A stretch of 64,000 nt of DNA from Amblyomma americanum (taxonomy: Eukaryota > Arthropoda > Arachnida > Ixodida > Ixodidae). Of this stretch, positions 21,286 through 32,300 are shown piece by piece (the stretch's first letter is position 1; each line of letters opens with the position of its first letter). The notes below the pieces were generated by a model. The model was not told the origin of the DNA. It did no database searches and saw only the letters and a program-made list of their open reading frames with translations. The stretch lies in contig NC_135505.1 in assembly GCF_052857255.1 (NCBI RefSeq), forward strand, positions 64,965,149-65,029,148, read 5' to 3'. The translations under genes were made by a program, and so were the position numbers.

Positions 21286-22545
21286 TCAGTCTAGTGGATT
21301 GTCTTCTCGTTTTAGGTGTGCACTTTTCAAATTGGCTTATATTTTTTTCTGTTTTACTTACTTTGTTATTTCTGATTTCTTTTCTGTCTTATGTTTCTAC
21401 GTTTATTTTTACATTGTTTACGAGCACTGGAGTCAGAATCGCGTCCGATGTTGCCAGCATAGGCTTGTGGCCTATGCTGACGTAAGGGTTATTTCGTCTA
21501 CCGCTCTACCAGTGAGTCTCCCTCCCTCCCTTCGGACCAGTGAGTTTCCCTCCCTCCCTCCCTTCGAGTGCTTTGGCCTCCACCACAAGTTTTTTTTCAT
21601 CGATAAAACTTATTCGAGAAAAGACAAGGGAGTTAGCCCGAGCCTGAGGCGAGCAAGCGAAAGGGATGGAGTGGGACACTTGGCCACATGGTATGGCGAC
21701 GTGTGGCGTTCGTCCCCACCACTCGGCGCACTCCAGCCTCAACTCGAGAACGGATTCCGTGGTAGACGCTCCCCAAACCGATCTTCAAGAATTTCTGAGA
21801 GCACTTCTCTGCTTACGTGCGTCTCCCAAAGCATAGAACTTTGTAGAATGCGGGCTTACTTCCGCGAGGCCTGTACCCACTGTTTTTTTCTGTTTTATTT
21901 ACTTTTGTTTTAATTTTTATTTTGTCCTGTGTTATATTTTGTGTTTACTTTATATATTTTTGCCCTGTTTTGGTTAACGTCTGCCTGACTGTACTTCGCT
22001 CTATTCGTTGCTTCCCTCTATTCCAAGCCGTGACCATCAGATGGCAGAAATTTATTACCCCCTTATCTTTGTTGCCATCCAGTTTTTATTAATTTATTTC
22101 TTTTGCGTTCGTTATAATTTTGTTTATGGTTTTGTTTTTATTTGTTATTTTATTTTTGTGCTTTTTAACTTTTCAGTTCATTTGATTTGGTTTTGTTCAT
22201 TGCATGTTTGTTTATTTGTTTGTTCTCTTTATTGCATGCCGTGACAGTTAGATGTAAGAAATTTATAAACCCCCTTACTCCCGTCTTCCTTTCTATTTCG
22301 TTTCTGACTTTTTGATTTCTTCGCGTTTGTTATATTTTAGTTCTGGTTGTTTTTATTATATATTTTTGTTCTTTTTAACTTTTCTTTTTGATTTTGTTTC
22401 GTTCATTGCATCTTTATTTCCGTGTTTTAAGTCTGCTTGCGCGCAGGAATGCCAAAGCATGGGGCTTTCTAGAACGCGGGTTTTTTCCACGACGCCTGTA
22501 GGCATTTTTTCCCGTTCTACTTTTCTTTTTTAATTCGATTTTTGC
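21286..22545 (+). repeat. T-rich direct repeats
   Basis: The block is made of T-rich stretches joined by recurring segments. GCCGTGACCATCAGATGGCA (22028) recurs as GCCGTGACAGTTAGATGTAA (22240). CATAGAACTTTGTAGAATGC (21832) recurs as CATGGGGCTTTCTAGAACGC (22458). It reads as a diverged, partly tandem repeat. The open frames are T-rich artefacts coding for Phe/Leu/Tyr. Confidence 0.55.
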
Positions 22546-23700
22546 TTTCATTACATTTCATTTTTATGCTTTCATTATTTTTGTTTTTGCTGTTCTATTT
22601 TTGATGCCGTCTTTTGATTGACAGGTGAGATGGACACTACCTGCTAACAGGCACTTGCGGCACACTTCCTGCTAACTGGCACTTCTGGCGAACCATGAGG
22701 CATTAAAGGCTTTCATATAAAAAGTGCGGAGCAAGTGCCTTATGGAAGACATCGGTGGTGCTGTTGAGGACTTCGGCCAGTTGGAGACTACTGGACCTTG
22801 GTGGTCTGGAGGATGGAGCGTCGGCATTTGGTACCACAAGACCAACACAGGACCTCGGGATTCTTGAGGACCACAGGACGGAACCTCGATGCACTGGGCA
22901 ATATTGAGCAGCCACAACTTCGGGTCGGTGCCTCGTATCGTACCTCAGGAACCCTTCTTGCTGAAGGACCTCGGAGCCATACAAAAACCGGCCACTAGCG
23001 ACATCCTCCAGCTGCGGCCACCATCGCGAGTGGGCATGTCATCGCATCAGGTGAGTATTGCTGATCACTACCGAAAGGGCTACCGCAGTCACACGCACAA
23101 ACGAGTTTAGGCTTGTTCATAGGATGTGCTCAACATGGCCCTCTTAGTCATTAGTACCTGTCGTCGGTTTCAACTAGGCCGGTGCCTATTATTAACTGGG
23201 ACGTTCATACAATATGAGGCGATGCAGTCCCACACAGGACATGGGAACAGTGGGTGCATATTCAATCAATGTTTTGTACGGATTGGTCACGCAGGAATTA
23301 TCACTCGGTTTAAACGGGGCTCCTGGTTATTATGCATCGAGTTTTTGCCTCTTCGTGAATTAACTCGAGCAGCAACACGCACTTCCTGTTGTGTCCATCA
23401 AGCTGCAATTGCCATCAGCTTCGCGTAGCTACCAATTCTACTTTTATTCATGGTTGTGTGCAGCACTGTAGCATTTTCATGTATTCGATGCAGCAGCTTT
23501 GAGCTTGCTGCTTTGCCGATGGAGCTGCTCTTATCGATAGAAGCGCGTTCCTATCATTTGTGTTTTTTCTTCGTTAAACCGACAATCATCATGCCCAGCA
23601 ATGTCCACCGCAGTGGGTGGACGAATTCTACCTAGATAAAATGGCAGCCTACTGGCGGGAGTGACGTAGGCTACGTCATCAAATTTAGCATAAAAGGTTA
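22546..23700. other. unassigned; no gene seen
   Basis: A stretch rich in GGAGACTACTGG, GGACCTCGG and GAGGACC-type words (22740-23000) ends in a donor-like CAG/GTGAGT at about 23048. No frame is convincing and no family was recognised. Confidence 0.35.
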
Positions 23701-23708
23701 GCTAGGGT

Positions 23709-23938
23709 TCCACTGCTGCTAAACCTCGTTAAAGAGCGGAAGCTGTGGTGTATCGGGCAACTAGACTCGGCTTGGGGCGTCTATAAGGTTGAGTGCGTTC
23801 CGCACACTGGACAGCCAGTTCGCCCACCCTGCCGCCCTGGCAGGTGGCAGTTAAATTAATGGTTGATCGCGAGAGGTTGGTCACCCAATGAAAGCTTCGG
23901 TCATTGCTGCAGTGCCGCGTGTCTGCCACAACGTTTCC
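23709..23938 (+). repeat. dispersed repeat family A, copy 2 (5' part)
   Basis: This is the most complete copy: GAGTGCGTTCCGCACACTGG, CAGGTGGCAGTTAAATTAAT, GGTTGATCGCGAGAGGTTGG and CAGTGCCGCGTGTCTGCC. It is interrupted by a SINE at 23939 and resumes at 24254. Confidence 0.7.
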
Positions 23939-24253
23939 ATAAAAAATCATAATTGGTTTTGGAGGAAAGGAAATATCCTTGTATTTGTCTCATATATCGT
24001 TGAACACTGGAACCGCGCCGTAAGGGAAGGGACAAACTAAGGAGTGAAAGATGAAAGGTAGAAAGAGGTGCCGTAGTGGAGGGCTCCAGAATAAGTTCGA
24101 CCACCTGGGGATCTTTAAGTAGCGCTGACAGCACAGTACACGGGCGCCTTAGCGTTTTGCCTCCTAAAATGCGCAGCCACCGTGGTCGGGTTCGAAGCCA
24201 GGAACTCCGCATCAGTAGCCGACCGCCCTAAAAACTGAGCCACCGCGGCGGGT
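23939..24253 (-). mobile_element. Ruka-like SINE with 11-bp target duplication
   Basis: This is a minus-strand copy inside repeat family A. ACAACGTTTCC flanks both sides (23928-23938 and 24254-24264), so the SINE is younger than the host repeat. Confidence 0.9.
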
Positions 24254-24264
24254 ACAACGTTTCC

Positions 24265-24530
24265 CGTGCAAATGCATGCAGTCCACGTCTCTCACCACCG
24301 CCACGTACCTCAAAGCGCGATTGAGACGCCCACGTTCCCAGGGAGCCAGTTAAGCGCAATCATCGGAGTTTACAACGCTGTCAACGCCAACGGCAGTGAA
24401 CCAATGAACTCCGACGGTTTATAGCTTCTATGCCGCATTTCTGCTACGACGTCGTGAATGCCAACGCATGCAGCGCACATCTGTCACTGCCGCCACGAAG
24501 GTTAATGCGCGACTGAGGTGTCCACTATTC
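24265..24530 (+). repeat. dispersed repeat family A, copy 2 (3' part)
   Basis: It continues copy 2 after the SINE: TGCATGCAGTCCACGTCTCT, GTACCTCAAAGCGCGATTGA and GGGAGCCAGTTAAGCGC, parallel to 18915-19000. Confidence 0.6.
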
Positions 24531-24594
24531 TATGGGGTAAGTTATGGGCCTTTCCCTCGCCTTCGAAGAAAACAAAACATTTGAAGAAAATTGA

Positions 24595-24655
24595 AGATTG
24601 GTTTTGAAAATTGGTTTTGAGGAAGGAAATGGCGCAGTAACTGTCTTTCCGGAAG
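24595..24655 (-). mobile_element. Ruka-like SINE 3' fragment
   Basis: ATTGGTTTTGAGGAAGGAAATGGC-type sequence, preceded by a short duplicate of itself, is the 3' end of a minus-strand SINE. Confidence 0.5.
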
Positions 24656-24664
24656 ACGAGAGAA

Positions 24665-24790
24665 GGGATAAACGTAGTTGAGCTGAAGGTCGTTTAAGGT
24701 CACTCTCCGGCCTACGTACGCGACGACTGCTTTACCAAGCGCACGGAAGCTTGTCGCATCAAAAGCGACCTCACTGTACCAGAGAATCAC
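24665..24790 (-). pseudogene. short fragment related to the LRR pseudogene 3' end
   Basis: The minus strand has GGTAAAGCAGTCGTCGCGTA and CGACCTTCAGCTCAACTACG, matching the sequence just past the LRR pseudogene end (6161-6240: CTAAAGCAGTGGTCACTTAG, CGGCCTTCAGCCCAACTACG). It is probably the tail of another copy. Confidence 0.45.
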
Positions 24791-25685
24791 TGGATGAGTT
24801 TTTACAGTACGTCGTTCCTTTTCCCCGCACGTGGGGCTCGGAAGAAATGCAGGAGAAATATGGAACCTGTTCGCAAGGTGTTGTTCCGGCGAGTTTACTG
24901 CTTCCCGTTTATTGCGAGCGTCCGTTCACTGTATCATACAAAACAATTCTGGACAAAAGCATTTTTAAGCGGAAAAACCGTTTATGAACGCATTTTTTCA
25001 TATGTAAGATTTCGCTATAACCACATATCCGCAGGTCACGAGACGTCAGTGTCGCATTCTTTTCCAGTTGGCGTTTTTGCTATTGTCAAATCTTCCCTAT
25101 TTGTTTTCCATGGCCGTCTATACTGTTCGATGCGATCTATGGAAACGCTTAAGATGTTGCTACATATCAACATTACGAAATATTACCTGCAATATTACCG
25201 TATCAGTATCTGGGAATTTTCCAACTTTCAGTTCCTGTCCGAAAATGTGCTAACAATTTGCTAACTAGCAGGCTGGATAACTAATTTTATGTAAACATTT
25301 TAACTATTACTGTTAGGCTACTTATTTATTTAAAGACGTGTTGCCTGCCTTAAGTAATACCTATGTCAGTTTTTAAAATTTCGAAAATGCGGTTAAACTT
25401 TGCGCTGTGACCCAACAAATGTTGGCTACGTAGTGCCAAAATGCATGCGCTTTTTAGAAGCTTGCAGGCAAAGCCACCTTTTCAGTACACGTACTCTTCG
25501 GAATAGCCAAAATCTGTTGGGCCACAGCGGCGTGGGTGACGGTGTTTTCGAAATTAAACTGATATCGATATTACTTACGGTGGGCTGCATGCCTCTCGAT
25601 AATTAAAGAACCTAGCAGCAATAGTTACAAAATTAACCATTCAATATTAGTTAACAATCCTGCTGGCCAGCACAGCTTAAAACTC
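24791..25685. other. no gene accepted
   Basis: An open frame of 156 codons (24794-25264, plus) exists, but it has an aromatic-rich random-looking composition and no domain. Confidence 0.35.
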
Positions 25686-25689
25686 GCGG

Positions 25690-25915
25690 AGACATGCCGC
25701 AGTAAAGCTCTAGCTTTAAAAAGAAGCGTTGTAGTGAGGGGGGGGGGGAGTATAGTTTCGACCGCCTGTCTTTTTTTAACGGTGGCTTTCAACACACAGC
25801 CCACGGGTGTCTTTAGCTTCCCGAATCCATTTAAATCCAACCCTCGCGTTCGGGATTGACCCCGCGCCTTTGAGCGCAGTAACCAAGCATGTGCAAACAC
25901 TGAGCCACCGTGATG
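25690..25915 (-). mobile_element. family-2 SINE, decayed
   Basis: On the minus strand there is a tRNA-like head CACGGTGGCTCAGTGTTTGC, a weak B box, and a body with a GTTAAAAAAAGAC in place of the usual GTTAAAGAACCC. Confidence 0.55.
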
Positions 25916-25984
25916 TCAAATCTGTATTCTCATAAGCCAGTGTGGAATGACATTGTCACTACTCGGTGCTCATCTGAAAATTGC

Positions 25985-26135
25985 TTTTGGTGAGAGGAAA
26001 GCTGCAGTAATTTCCTCACTCATTGGTGGACATCACGAGCCCGCCGTGAATTAAGGGTTCAAAGATTCCGTAGCTGTGGTCTCCGGAATAATTTCCGTCA
26101 CATGGCGATTGCACATAGCACGGGCGCCTTGTCTG
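25985..26135 (-). mobile_element. Ruka-like SINE, very decayed
   Basis: Blocks such as GAGGAAAGCTGCAGTAA, CTCCGGAATAATTTCCG and GCACGGGCGCCTTG follow the order of a minus-strand SINE with internal deletions. Confidence 0.5.
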
Positions 26136-27040
26136 ATGACAGTGGACGCTAAAATTATGGAGGGCACTTGAGACTATACTTAAGCGATGTGAATGCGAAA
26201 ACATTTGTGTCTCATCGTGGGCTGCTAGTTAACTGTACCTGTTTACTATTCAGTACTGGACTAATGTTGGAAGTGATTCTAGGGTAAAGGCGTTAAGGTT
26301 AAAGGTCTTTCTGGTGAGAGCTTTCAGGTTGAAGAATTTACTTTAAAGGTCTTTGTTATCTCAAGCTGTTATCTGTTGTGTCCGTCGCAGAAATACTCCC
26401 CTACACAACAATCGTCGGCAGCTAGCAGTACTATGTTTTCGGTTGCTTCGACACGGAAAAATTACTGTGCTTACAAACGCGCTAATTCATTCCTGCTCAC
26501 CTGCAGGTCTCGAAGAAGATGCCGTTTCTGGGTTGTCATTGAAACAAGCTGCAAAGCCGCCTGGTGAATCTCCGTGGAGATCACGGTGGCCTCGATGCAT
26601 TCTCGCACAAAGAGGATGCATTCTGCTCAGAACCAAGAACATGTCCAAGTGTGCCACCTGCGACAGCCTGCGCAGCAACTCGGCAGTTTGACGTTGGTGA
26701 GTATCTGGCTCTTCGGACAAATGTGGCTTCTGTGGGTCTCTGATGATGTCCTTGCCGTTTAAAGAAGAGCCGAGACTTTTCGTTGATGGGCAGAAAATGT
26801 CCGGTCGTGCCATAGCACTCGCAAAGGAGAAGAGATTTCGTCCACTCTTGGCGTTGGCTCGAACCTGTCGCTGATGTCCAGCGTTCTTCTTTCTGTGCAA
26901 GTCAGCTTCTCGTCACATTGCGCTGGACATTGTTGCATCTTGTTTACAGTAAAAGCGGTGGTGAGACATGTACCAGTGTTAAGCACGATGTATATGAAAG
27001 TTTCGATGCTGGAAATAGCGTCTAATGACATAACAGACAG
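26136..27040. other. no gene accepted
   Basis: Two overlapping frames (26353-26691 plus, 26487-26900 minus) are moderately long. Neither shows a domain, and the plus frame stops before a donor-like GTGAGT at 26698. Confidence 0.35.
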
Positions 27041-27043
27041 TTT

Positions 27044-27240
27044 AACTACTGCTCAACCTGGTTAGAGAGCGAAACCTGCCGTGCATCGAGCAGGTAGACG
27101 CGGCTTGGCGTCTGTAACATTGAGTGCGTTCCGCACACTGGATAGACAGCGCTCTCCCCCTGGCAGGTGGCTTTTAATGGTTGATCGAGAGAGTTTGGTC
27201 ACCCAATGAACGCTCAACGTGCGCTCTTCGCCGCACTGCT
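27044..27240 (+). repeat. dispersed repeat family A, copy 3
   Basis: CTACTGCTCAACCTGGTTAG, GAGTGCGTTCCGCACACTGG and GGTCACCCAATGAACGCTC follow the order of copies 1 and 2. It diverges after about 27240. Confidence 0.65.
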
Positions 27241-27373
27241 GCATGGTGCCTGTGTAAGTCAAGCGCACGGCTCCGCCTTTTGCCCCAGGCTGACGTCACA
27301 ATGGCAGTTTCCATTGCATAATTTCACGCGGTGGTCAAGTGACTATTCTACCGTCCTCTACTGGCGTACCAAA

Positions 27374-27386
27374 AGGTCAAAGGTCA
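27374..27386 (+). promoter_or_regulatory. perfect DR1 nuclear-receptor site
   Basis: Two AGGTCA half-sites are spaced by one A. This is the consensus for RXR/USP homodimers and HNF4-type receptors. It sits in sequence resembling the AGGTCA cluster near 6.05 kb. Whether it is bound is unknown. Confidence 0.4.
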
Positions 27387-27539
27387 TCAGCAGGTGGTGG
27401 GACACCATGATGGTCCACATGGTTAGGCTGAAGAGCTTAACTGTGGTGCGACTTATAGCCATGTATGACTTCTAACTCGATGAAGGTCAGATTTAGTGCC
27501 CGCGAGACCATAGCGTGGCTTACCTTTCGCTTCAAAAAG

Positions 27540-27760
27540 CCGCCGCGGTGACAGTGGTTATGGAACTCGGCTGTTGATCCGATAGGCGCGGGTTAAATTC
27601 CGGCCGCTGCTTTCGAAATTAGATGAAGGCTAAATACTAGAGGCTCTTGTACTGTGCGAAGTCATTGCACATTAGACAAGATCAGGTCGAAATTTCCGGA
27701 GCCCTTCACTATGCGGCGTTCCTCATAGGCTGAGTCGCTGTGGCACGTTCAACTCCGCAA
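27540..27760 (+). mobile_element. family-2 SINE, diverged
   Basis: The head is CCGCCGCGGTGACAGTGG, then comes a damaged B box, then CGAAATTTCCGGAGCCCTTC, CTCATAGGCTGAGTCGC and the GGCACGTTCAACTC end typical of family 2. Confidence 0.7.
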
Positions 27761-27956
27761 AAGCAGTATGTTAGGAAACAAGCAGGACATAAGGATGTCT
27801 GCGCTTATATCGAGAGTACGAAACTGATGACAGCAGTCGAACAGAAAATGCATAGTCATCGGGACTGTCTTCCAAAGGAAAAAAAGTATAACAGGGTGTG
27901 GTAGGAAGTGCGGTGAGTACGTTCGTTTCAAAACCACACTGGGGAAAAGCCGTCTC

Positions 27957-28180
27957 AAAACGCTAAGGCGCCCATGTGCTGTGCGATACCAGTGCACGTT
28001 AAAGATCCTCAAGGGGTCGAAATTACTCCCGAGCCCTCCACTACAGCACCTCTTTTCTTCCTTTCTTCTTTCACTCCCTCCTTTATCCCTTCCCTTACGG
28101 CGCGGTTCAGGTGTCCAACGATACATGAGACAGATACTGCGCCATTTCCTTTCCCCCAAAACCAATTATTATTATTAAAG
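27957..28180 (+). mobile_element. Ruka-like SINE, 5'-truncated
   Basis: It starts in the body at AACGCTAAGGCGCCC and runs to the (ATT)n tail. The tRNA-like head is absent. Confidence 0.8.
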
Positions 28181-28429
28181 CTGTCTTCCACGGTATGCAT
28201 CAGTATTTACTGCTCAGTTTTGCGCTATCGTGGTCTCTGAGGAGTAAAATATAAACGAGAGAATCAAGGGGCAGTATTATCTGCACTTCAACCACTAAGC
28301 ACACACAGAGCAGTGCACTGGTAATGCAGTTTTAGCATTACTTCCTGATAATAATACCTGATGAAGCCAGAGCCACAACGGAGGGAAAAAAATTACAGGA
28401 TTGCGGTTGACTGCTTAAGAGCGGAAATG

Positions 28430-28800
28430 CGAACGCCTTCCTCTTCTATCTTTCTTTCTTGCTTTTTTCTTTTCCCATTTCTTTATTTTTGATTCATTTT
28501 TGAAATTTTGTTTGCATAATTTTTATTCTGTATTTTGCTTTAGCTCTTTATTTACTAATTAAGCTTTCTCATGCATTTATAATCGGATAAGTCACACGAA
28601 ACCTGCTTGAAACACAGCATTTATTTTAATTAATTCAATTTAATTAACTTATTGGAATGCATCGAGCAAACTTTTCCCATTTCAAGGTCTCCTCACGCAA
28701 TACCTTACAGAATTAAACTTTTGCACATTCATCTCCGCAGAACGACATAACCGTGCGGACAAAATTTGCGGACACTTTTTTGCTGACGCCACATAACCAT
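28430..28800 (-). repeat. dispersed repeat family B, minus copy
   Basis: Its reverse complement matches 42985-43130: TTTTGTCCGCACGGTTATG, TTCTGCGGAGATGAATGTGC and GACCTTGAAATGGGAAAAG. The T-rich left end (28440-28560) corresponds to the A-rich right end of the 42.9-kb copy. The element is unnamed. Confidence 0.6.
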
Positions 28801-30270
28801 ATAATGCTTTCTCAGTAATAACCTGAAATATCGCTTGGGCACCAGTTAGGTCGGAATAGCTGACAACGAGCGAATGTACTTAAGCGTGCACAGCACAAGC
28901 ACGCAACGAGAAACCCAAGAACATATATGTGGCTCATAAATATTGCTTGAAGTTTCATGATAGTCCTTGAAGTTCATGGTGCTGGAAATTTCATGATTGT
29001 TACGTAAATAACAAATTACGTCTAGTTAAGCCCATAATATAGCGCATTATCATTTCACGCAGCAAGCTCGAGTCACTTAGGACGCTTTTCCCAACCTAAT
29101 AATCAACGTCCCATATCCCCTGAAAATGCACTGTTCGTGGCACTTCCTGTGCTTTACTAGTTTATAAGAACCACACCTTCTTTACTATTTATATTTTATT
29201 AAAGCTTTAATTAAGTTACACAGGGCAGAAACTGCCTTCCGTTTGTCTCGTGATGGTTTGTTTCTTGCTTATGCCCCATGATGCGGTACCTGCCACTTCA
29301 CTAGTCAGCGGCCTGAAGCATGTGAGAGCCTTCTCCTTGGGCCTTATTCGGTCCGTGCACTCCCCATTCTGTTGTGTAATACTGGCTTGCGTCACACAGA
29401 GCATCTCTAGTACGAATATCAAGCAGGACGCTAATCCCGCGCGTATTCGTGATATTTCGCGAGCGACAGCTTGAGTTAACACCCGCGGTTGAAAACAAGA
29501 GAGTTAATTATAAGGAGGTGCTGTTTGATGCTGTTTCAACATGCTCTGGTTTAAGGAGCTACAATTTTGTGTCCTTTATGTCCCTTTAGGCACATATTTT
29601 TTGAATTGAAGGGATTATCGTTCAGCACACTAACCTTTATTTGCATGAAAGACGCGATGGGAGGCTTTATTTTCTATGACCTATTTATCTGCTTTGCCGC
29701 ACGCAAAACGATCCGGTATGGCACAGATTGAATGCTGGCTTCCCTCCTGAGATATCTTTCGGCCACTCGCCATTGTATCAAGTCGTTTAATATACTGCAC
29801 TTAACAATAGCGTAGTCAGTGCAGGTACACGGTCGTCCACTCTTAAAGGGAACTCGCGAGCGCGTGGCCGCGCACTTTGCAGCAGCACTGCATCCCACAC
29901 GGCCACGCATCGAGGCAAAATTGGAGTAGGCGAACATGGAGGTGGCGCTCAATCTGCTACATCGATTTCATGCACGGCTAGCTTTATAGAGAAACACCAG
30001 ATCTTATCTGCAATATTCGCGTTTGCAACAGGAGGCTATATATACACATTAGGTGTCAGCTTGGCTTGTTTCGTGTATTTGTGACAGCCACGTATGCACA
30101 AAGGTGCTTTTAGAGCGAAAGCTCTACTCTTGGCACTACAATTCCCAAGGTAAAATTATTCTCGCGTTTGACCTTGAGCCGGCGGAGCGGAGGTGTGGTG
30201 AGTGATGTCATACCACGTGACTCGCTGGGGGGGGGGTGCCGCAGCTGCGTTCGCTCGGCGTCACACAGCA
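28801..30270. other. no gene seen
   Basis: The stretch has only short frames. A CTCTTAAAGGG and GCGAGCGCGTGG piece at 29840-29870 faintly recalls the GC-rich repeat at 18 kb. Confidence 0.4.
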
Positions 30271-30277
30271 CACGGAC

Positions 30278-30505
30278 GCTAAGGCGCTCGTGTGCTGTGC
30301 GACGTCAGTGCACGTTAAAGATCCCCAGGTGGTCGAAATTATGCCGGAGCCCTCCACTACGGCACCTATTTCTCTTTCTTCTTTCACTCCCTCCTCCATC
30401 CCTTCCCTTACGGCGCGGTTCAGGTGTCCAACGATATATGAGACAGATACTGCGCCATTTCCTTTCCCCCCAAAAAAAACAATTATTATTATTATTAGCC
30501 TCGCC
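30278..30505 (+). mobile_element. Ruka-like SINE, 5'-truncated
   Basis: The body runs from GCTAAGGCGCTCGTGTGC to CCCCCAAAAAAAACAATTATT. The head is missing. A nine-G run lies just upstream. Confidence 0.8.
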
Positions 30506-30872
30506 GCTGCTGTACCACGTGACTAGCGGGTGTCCATAACACCTTTGCTCAGTCGTTCAGTCTTGCCATGTATGAGGCCCTCGCCGGACCGACTCCGGCG
30601 CCAAACCAGGGGTAACCATGCTTAACAGAGCTTTCGCTTCTATCACTTGGTTTAACAAACGCTAAGCCGCTGCGAGTTTTTAATCTTTCTTCCTCTCACG
30701 CGCCATTCGCAGCCCGGGCCATTGGCGCTGTTTCTTCGTCGTCTTGGAGACGCTGTCGGAGGCGGGGATACCAGGGCCTTTCCTCTTCTCCCGGTGCGTG
30801 CATGGAGAGGCTTTAGCGACGGCCAAGCTTGTCTCAGCATGGCGTCGCTCGAGCCAGCGCAGTACGGTGAAC

Positions 30873-30925
30873 ATGTCCACGTCGCACGACCGCTCCCCTT
30901 CGCCCAAAAGAGCGGATTACAAGCG
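30873..30925 (+). CDS. candidate first coding exon, Arg/Ser-rich start
   Basis: An ATG at 30873 opens MSTSHDRSPSPKRADYK and reaches a consensus donor (GCG/GTGAGC) after 53 bases. About 200 bases of GC- and CpG-rich sequence precede it, as at a tick promoter and 5' leader. A start rich in RSPSPKR suggests an SR-type or other RNA-binding nuclear protein, but the exon is too short to name. The next exon would need to supply one base. No downstream exon is proven. Alternative: chance start beside a repeat. Confidence 0.35.
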
Positions 30926-30989
30926 GTGAGCACCTGCATCTCTCGACAAATGTAGCACAGAGCGGAGGCGCTCTCCTCTTTACTGTTGC

Positions 30990-32180
30990 AAGACATGAGT
31001 CCTTGAGAAAACAGATTTGATTATTGGAACACCGTGAAAATATGGTCGCACCGTAGAGCCTAGGGAAGGGTGCATCAAGCAGTGTTCTCTGTAGACTGTT
31101 GCCTGGAGCCTACTGACATCTTGAGTGACTGGCGGAAACGCTCTCGCTGAACGAAAGTACTATGTCAATGGGATGCAAAAAGACGTTGAATATTCTATGA
31201 GCACCTTGAAAAGGATAGCAGCTGTGTCAAGTCGAGGTTTCTCTGGCAAGAATTTAGAATCTGCAAAATAGTAAGACACTGTTATAGAAATTTTGAAGGT
31301 AATGATCCATTATTCAGCAAAATTTTTCCCTTAAAGTGTTTTCCGTCGTTCGCATTGATCAGATAAGACTGCCATAGAAACCCAATGGGGAACGCTTTTG
31401 ATAAGAAAAACGTGATAGAAAAAAATACAAGACTGCCGTCGGGTGAAACGCGAATATATTGCTTGTTATCGTGAAATCTTATGTGAAAAAATTGCGTTCA
31501 TAAACGGTATCCCACTCAAAATGTTTTGTTCCAGGATTTTTGAGTATGAACTTGAAGATAAGTTGCTACAGATTAATAGTTTCAACAGTGCGGTGGACAA
31601 CACGGATTTGAAAGGAAGACAGACTGGAGAGTAGGTCTTTCCTAGCATGGCTGTTCGTGGCTTTGTTGATGTATCTGCTGCGGTAGAAAATCATGCGTTC
31701 ATTGCCGAAACAATCAGGTTTTATAATTTTCCCGCCCATTGGTTCAAACTAGTGACTTGAAGGCCTGAAGAGGCTTCCACAAATTAATAGCAATGCAGTC
31801 TTGCCTGCGGGATCCGTGCAGCAAAACACTGTCTTGATAGCTTCCTTCTGAAACCTGCCGAATGTGGCGACACCCATATTTGATGTTTGCAGCGCAGCTA
31901 CTAGGCGCCCGTTCCTATGTCTAGCACTGGTGGCATTGTCATAACTGTAAGAGCTTGATGGGCAGAGCGACAAGGGGAGCGTAAGCAGCGAGCATTGGAG
32001 TAAAACACGCAACGCGAAGAAAAGCGAAAGAACACCAACACTGCCTACGCACTTTGATGCAAGGCAGTTAGTAATCTGAAAACTAGCGATGCCTAACGCA
32101 CAAGCCCCGCATGGCAAAACTGCGTCCGCATGAAGAGGTCTGCCCGCATAAACTGCACAAACCCGAAACCCGACAAACAG
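30990..32180. other. no gene seen
   Basis: This is AT-rich, intron-like sequence. Frames reach 60-120 codons but show no motif. Confidence 0.4.
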
Positions 32181-32184
32181 TGGA

Positions 32185-32300
32185 AACTTGTGCCCATTGT
32201 ATCACTGGTGGGTACCCGACGGCACTGGTGATCGAACCCCGCACCTTCCGCATGCGAGGGGGATGCTCAACCACTACGCCACCGCTGCGGCGGTCCAGGT
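32185..32300 (-). mobile_element. tRNA-like SINE head (third type)
   Basis: The minus strand reads GCGGTGGCGTAGTGGTTGAG (box A) and GGGGTTCGATCACC (box B), with a stem-like CCCTCGCATGCGGAAGG between. Flanking body sequence is short and differs from both main SINE families. It is not a convincing functional tRNA. Confidence 0.5.

Noticed and set aside
21299..21913. 204-codon frame rich in Phe, Tyr and Leu (membrane-protein-like)
   Set aside because: Its hydrophobic stretches come from T-rich repeat sequence, and the repeat copies nearby do not preserve the frame.
24794..25264. 156-codon plus-strand open frame
   Set aside because: Aromatic-rich, random-looking composition, no motif, no splice signals that fit, and it overlaps the LRR-related fragment.
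26487..26900. 137-codon minus-strand frame and an overlapping plus frame with a GTGAGT
   Set aside because: Neither frame has a recognisable domain. The plus frame stops before the donor, and the minus frame lacks splice signals.
30652..30996. 114-codon minus-strand frame opposite the candidate first exon
   Set aside because: It is explained by GC-rich composition; the plus strand has the better start and donor.
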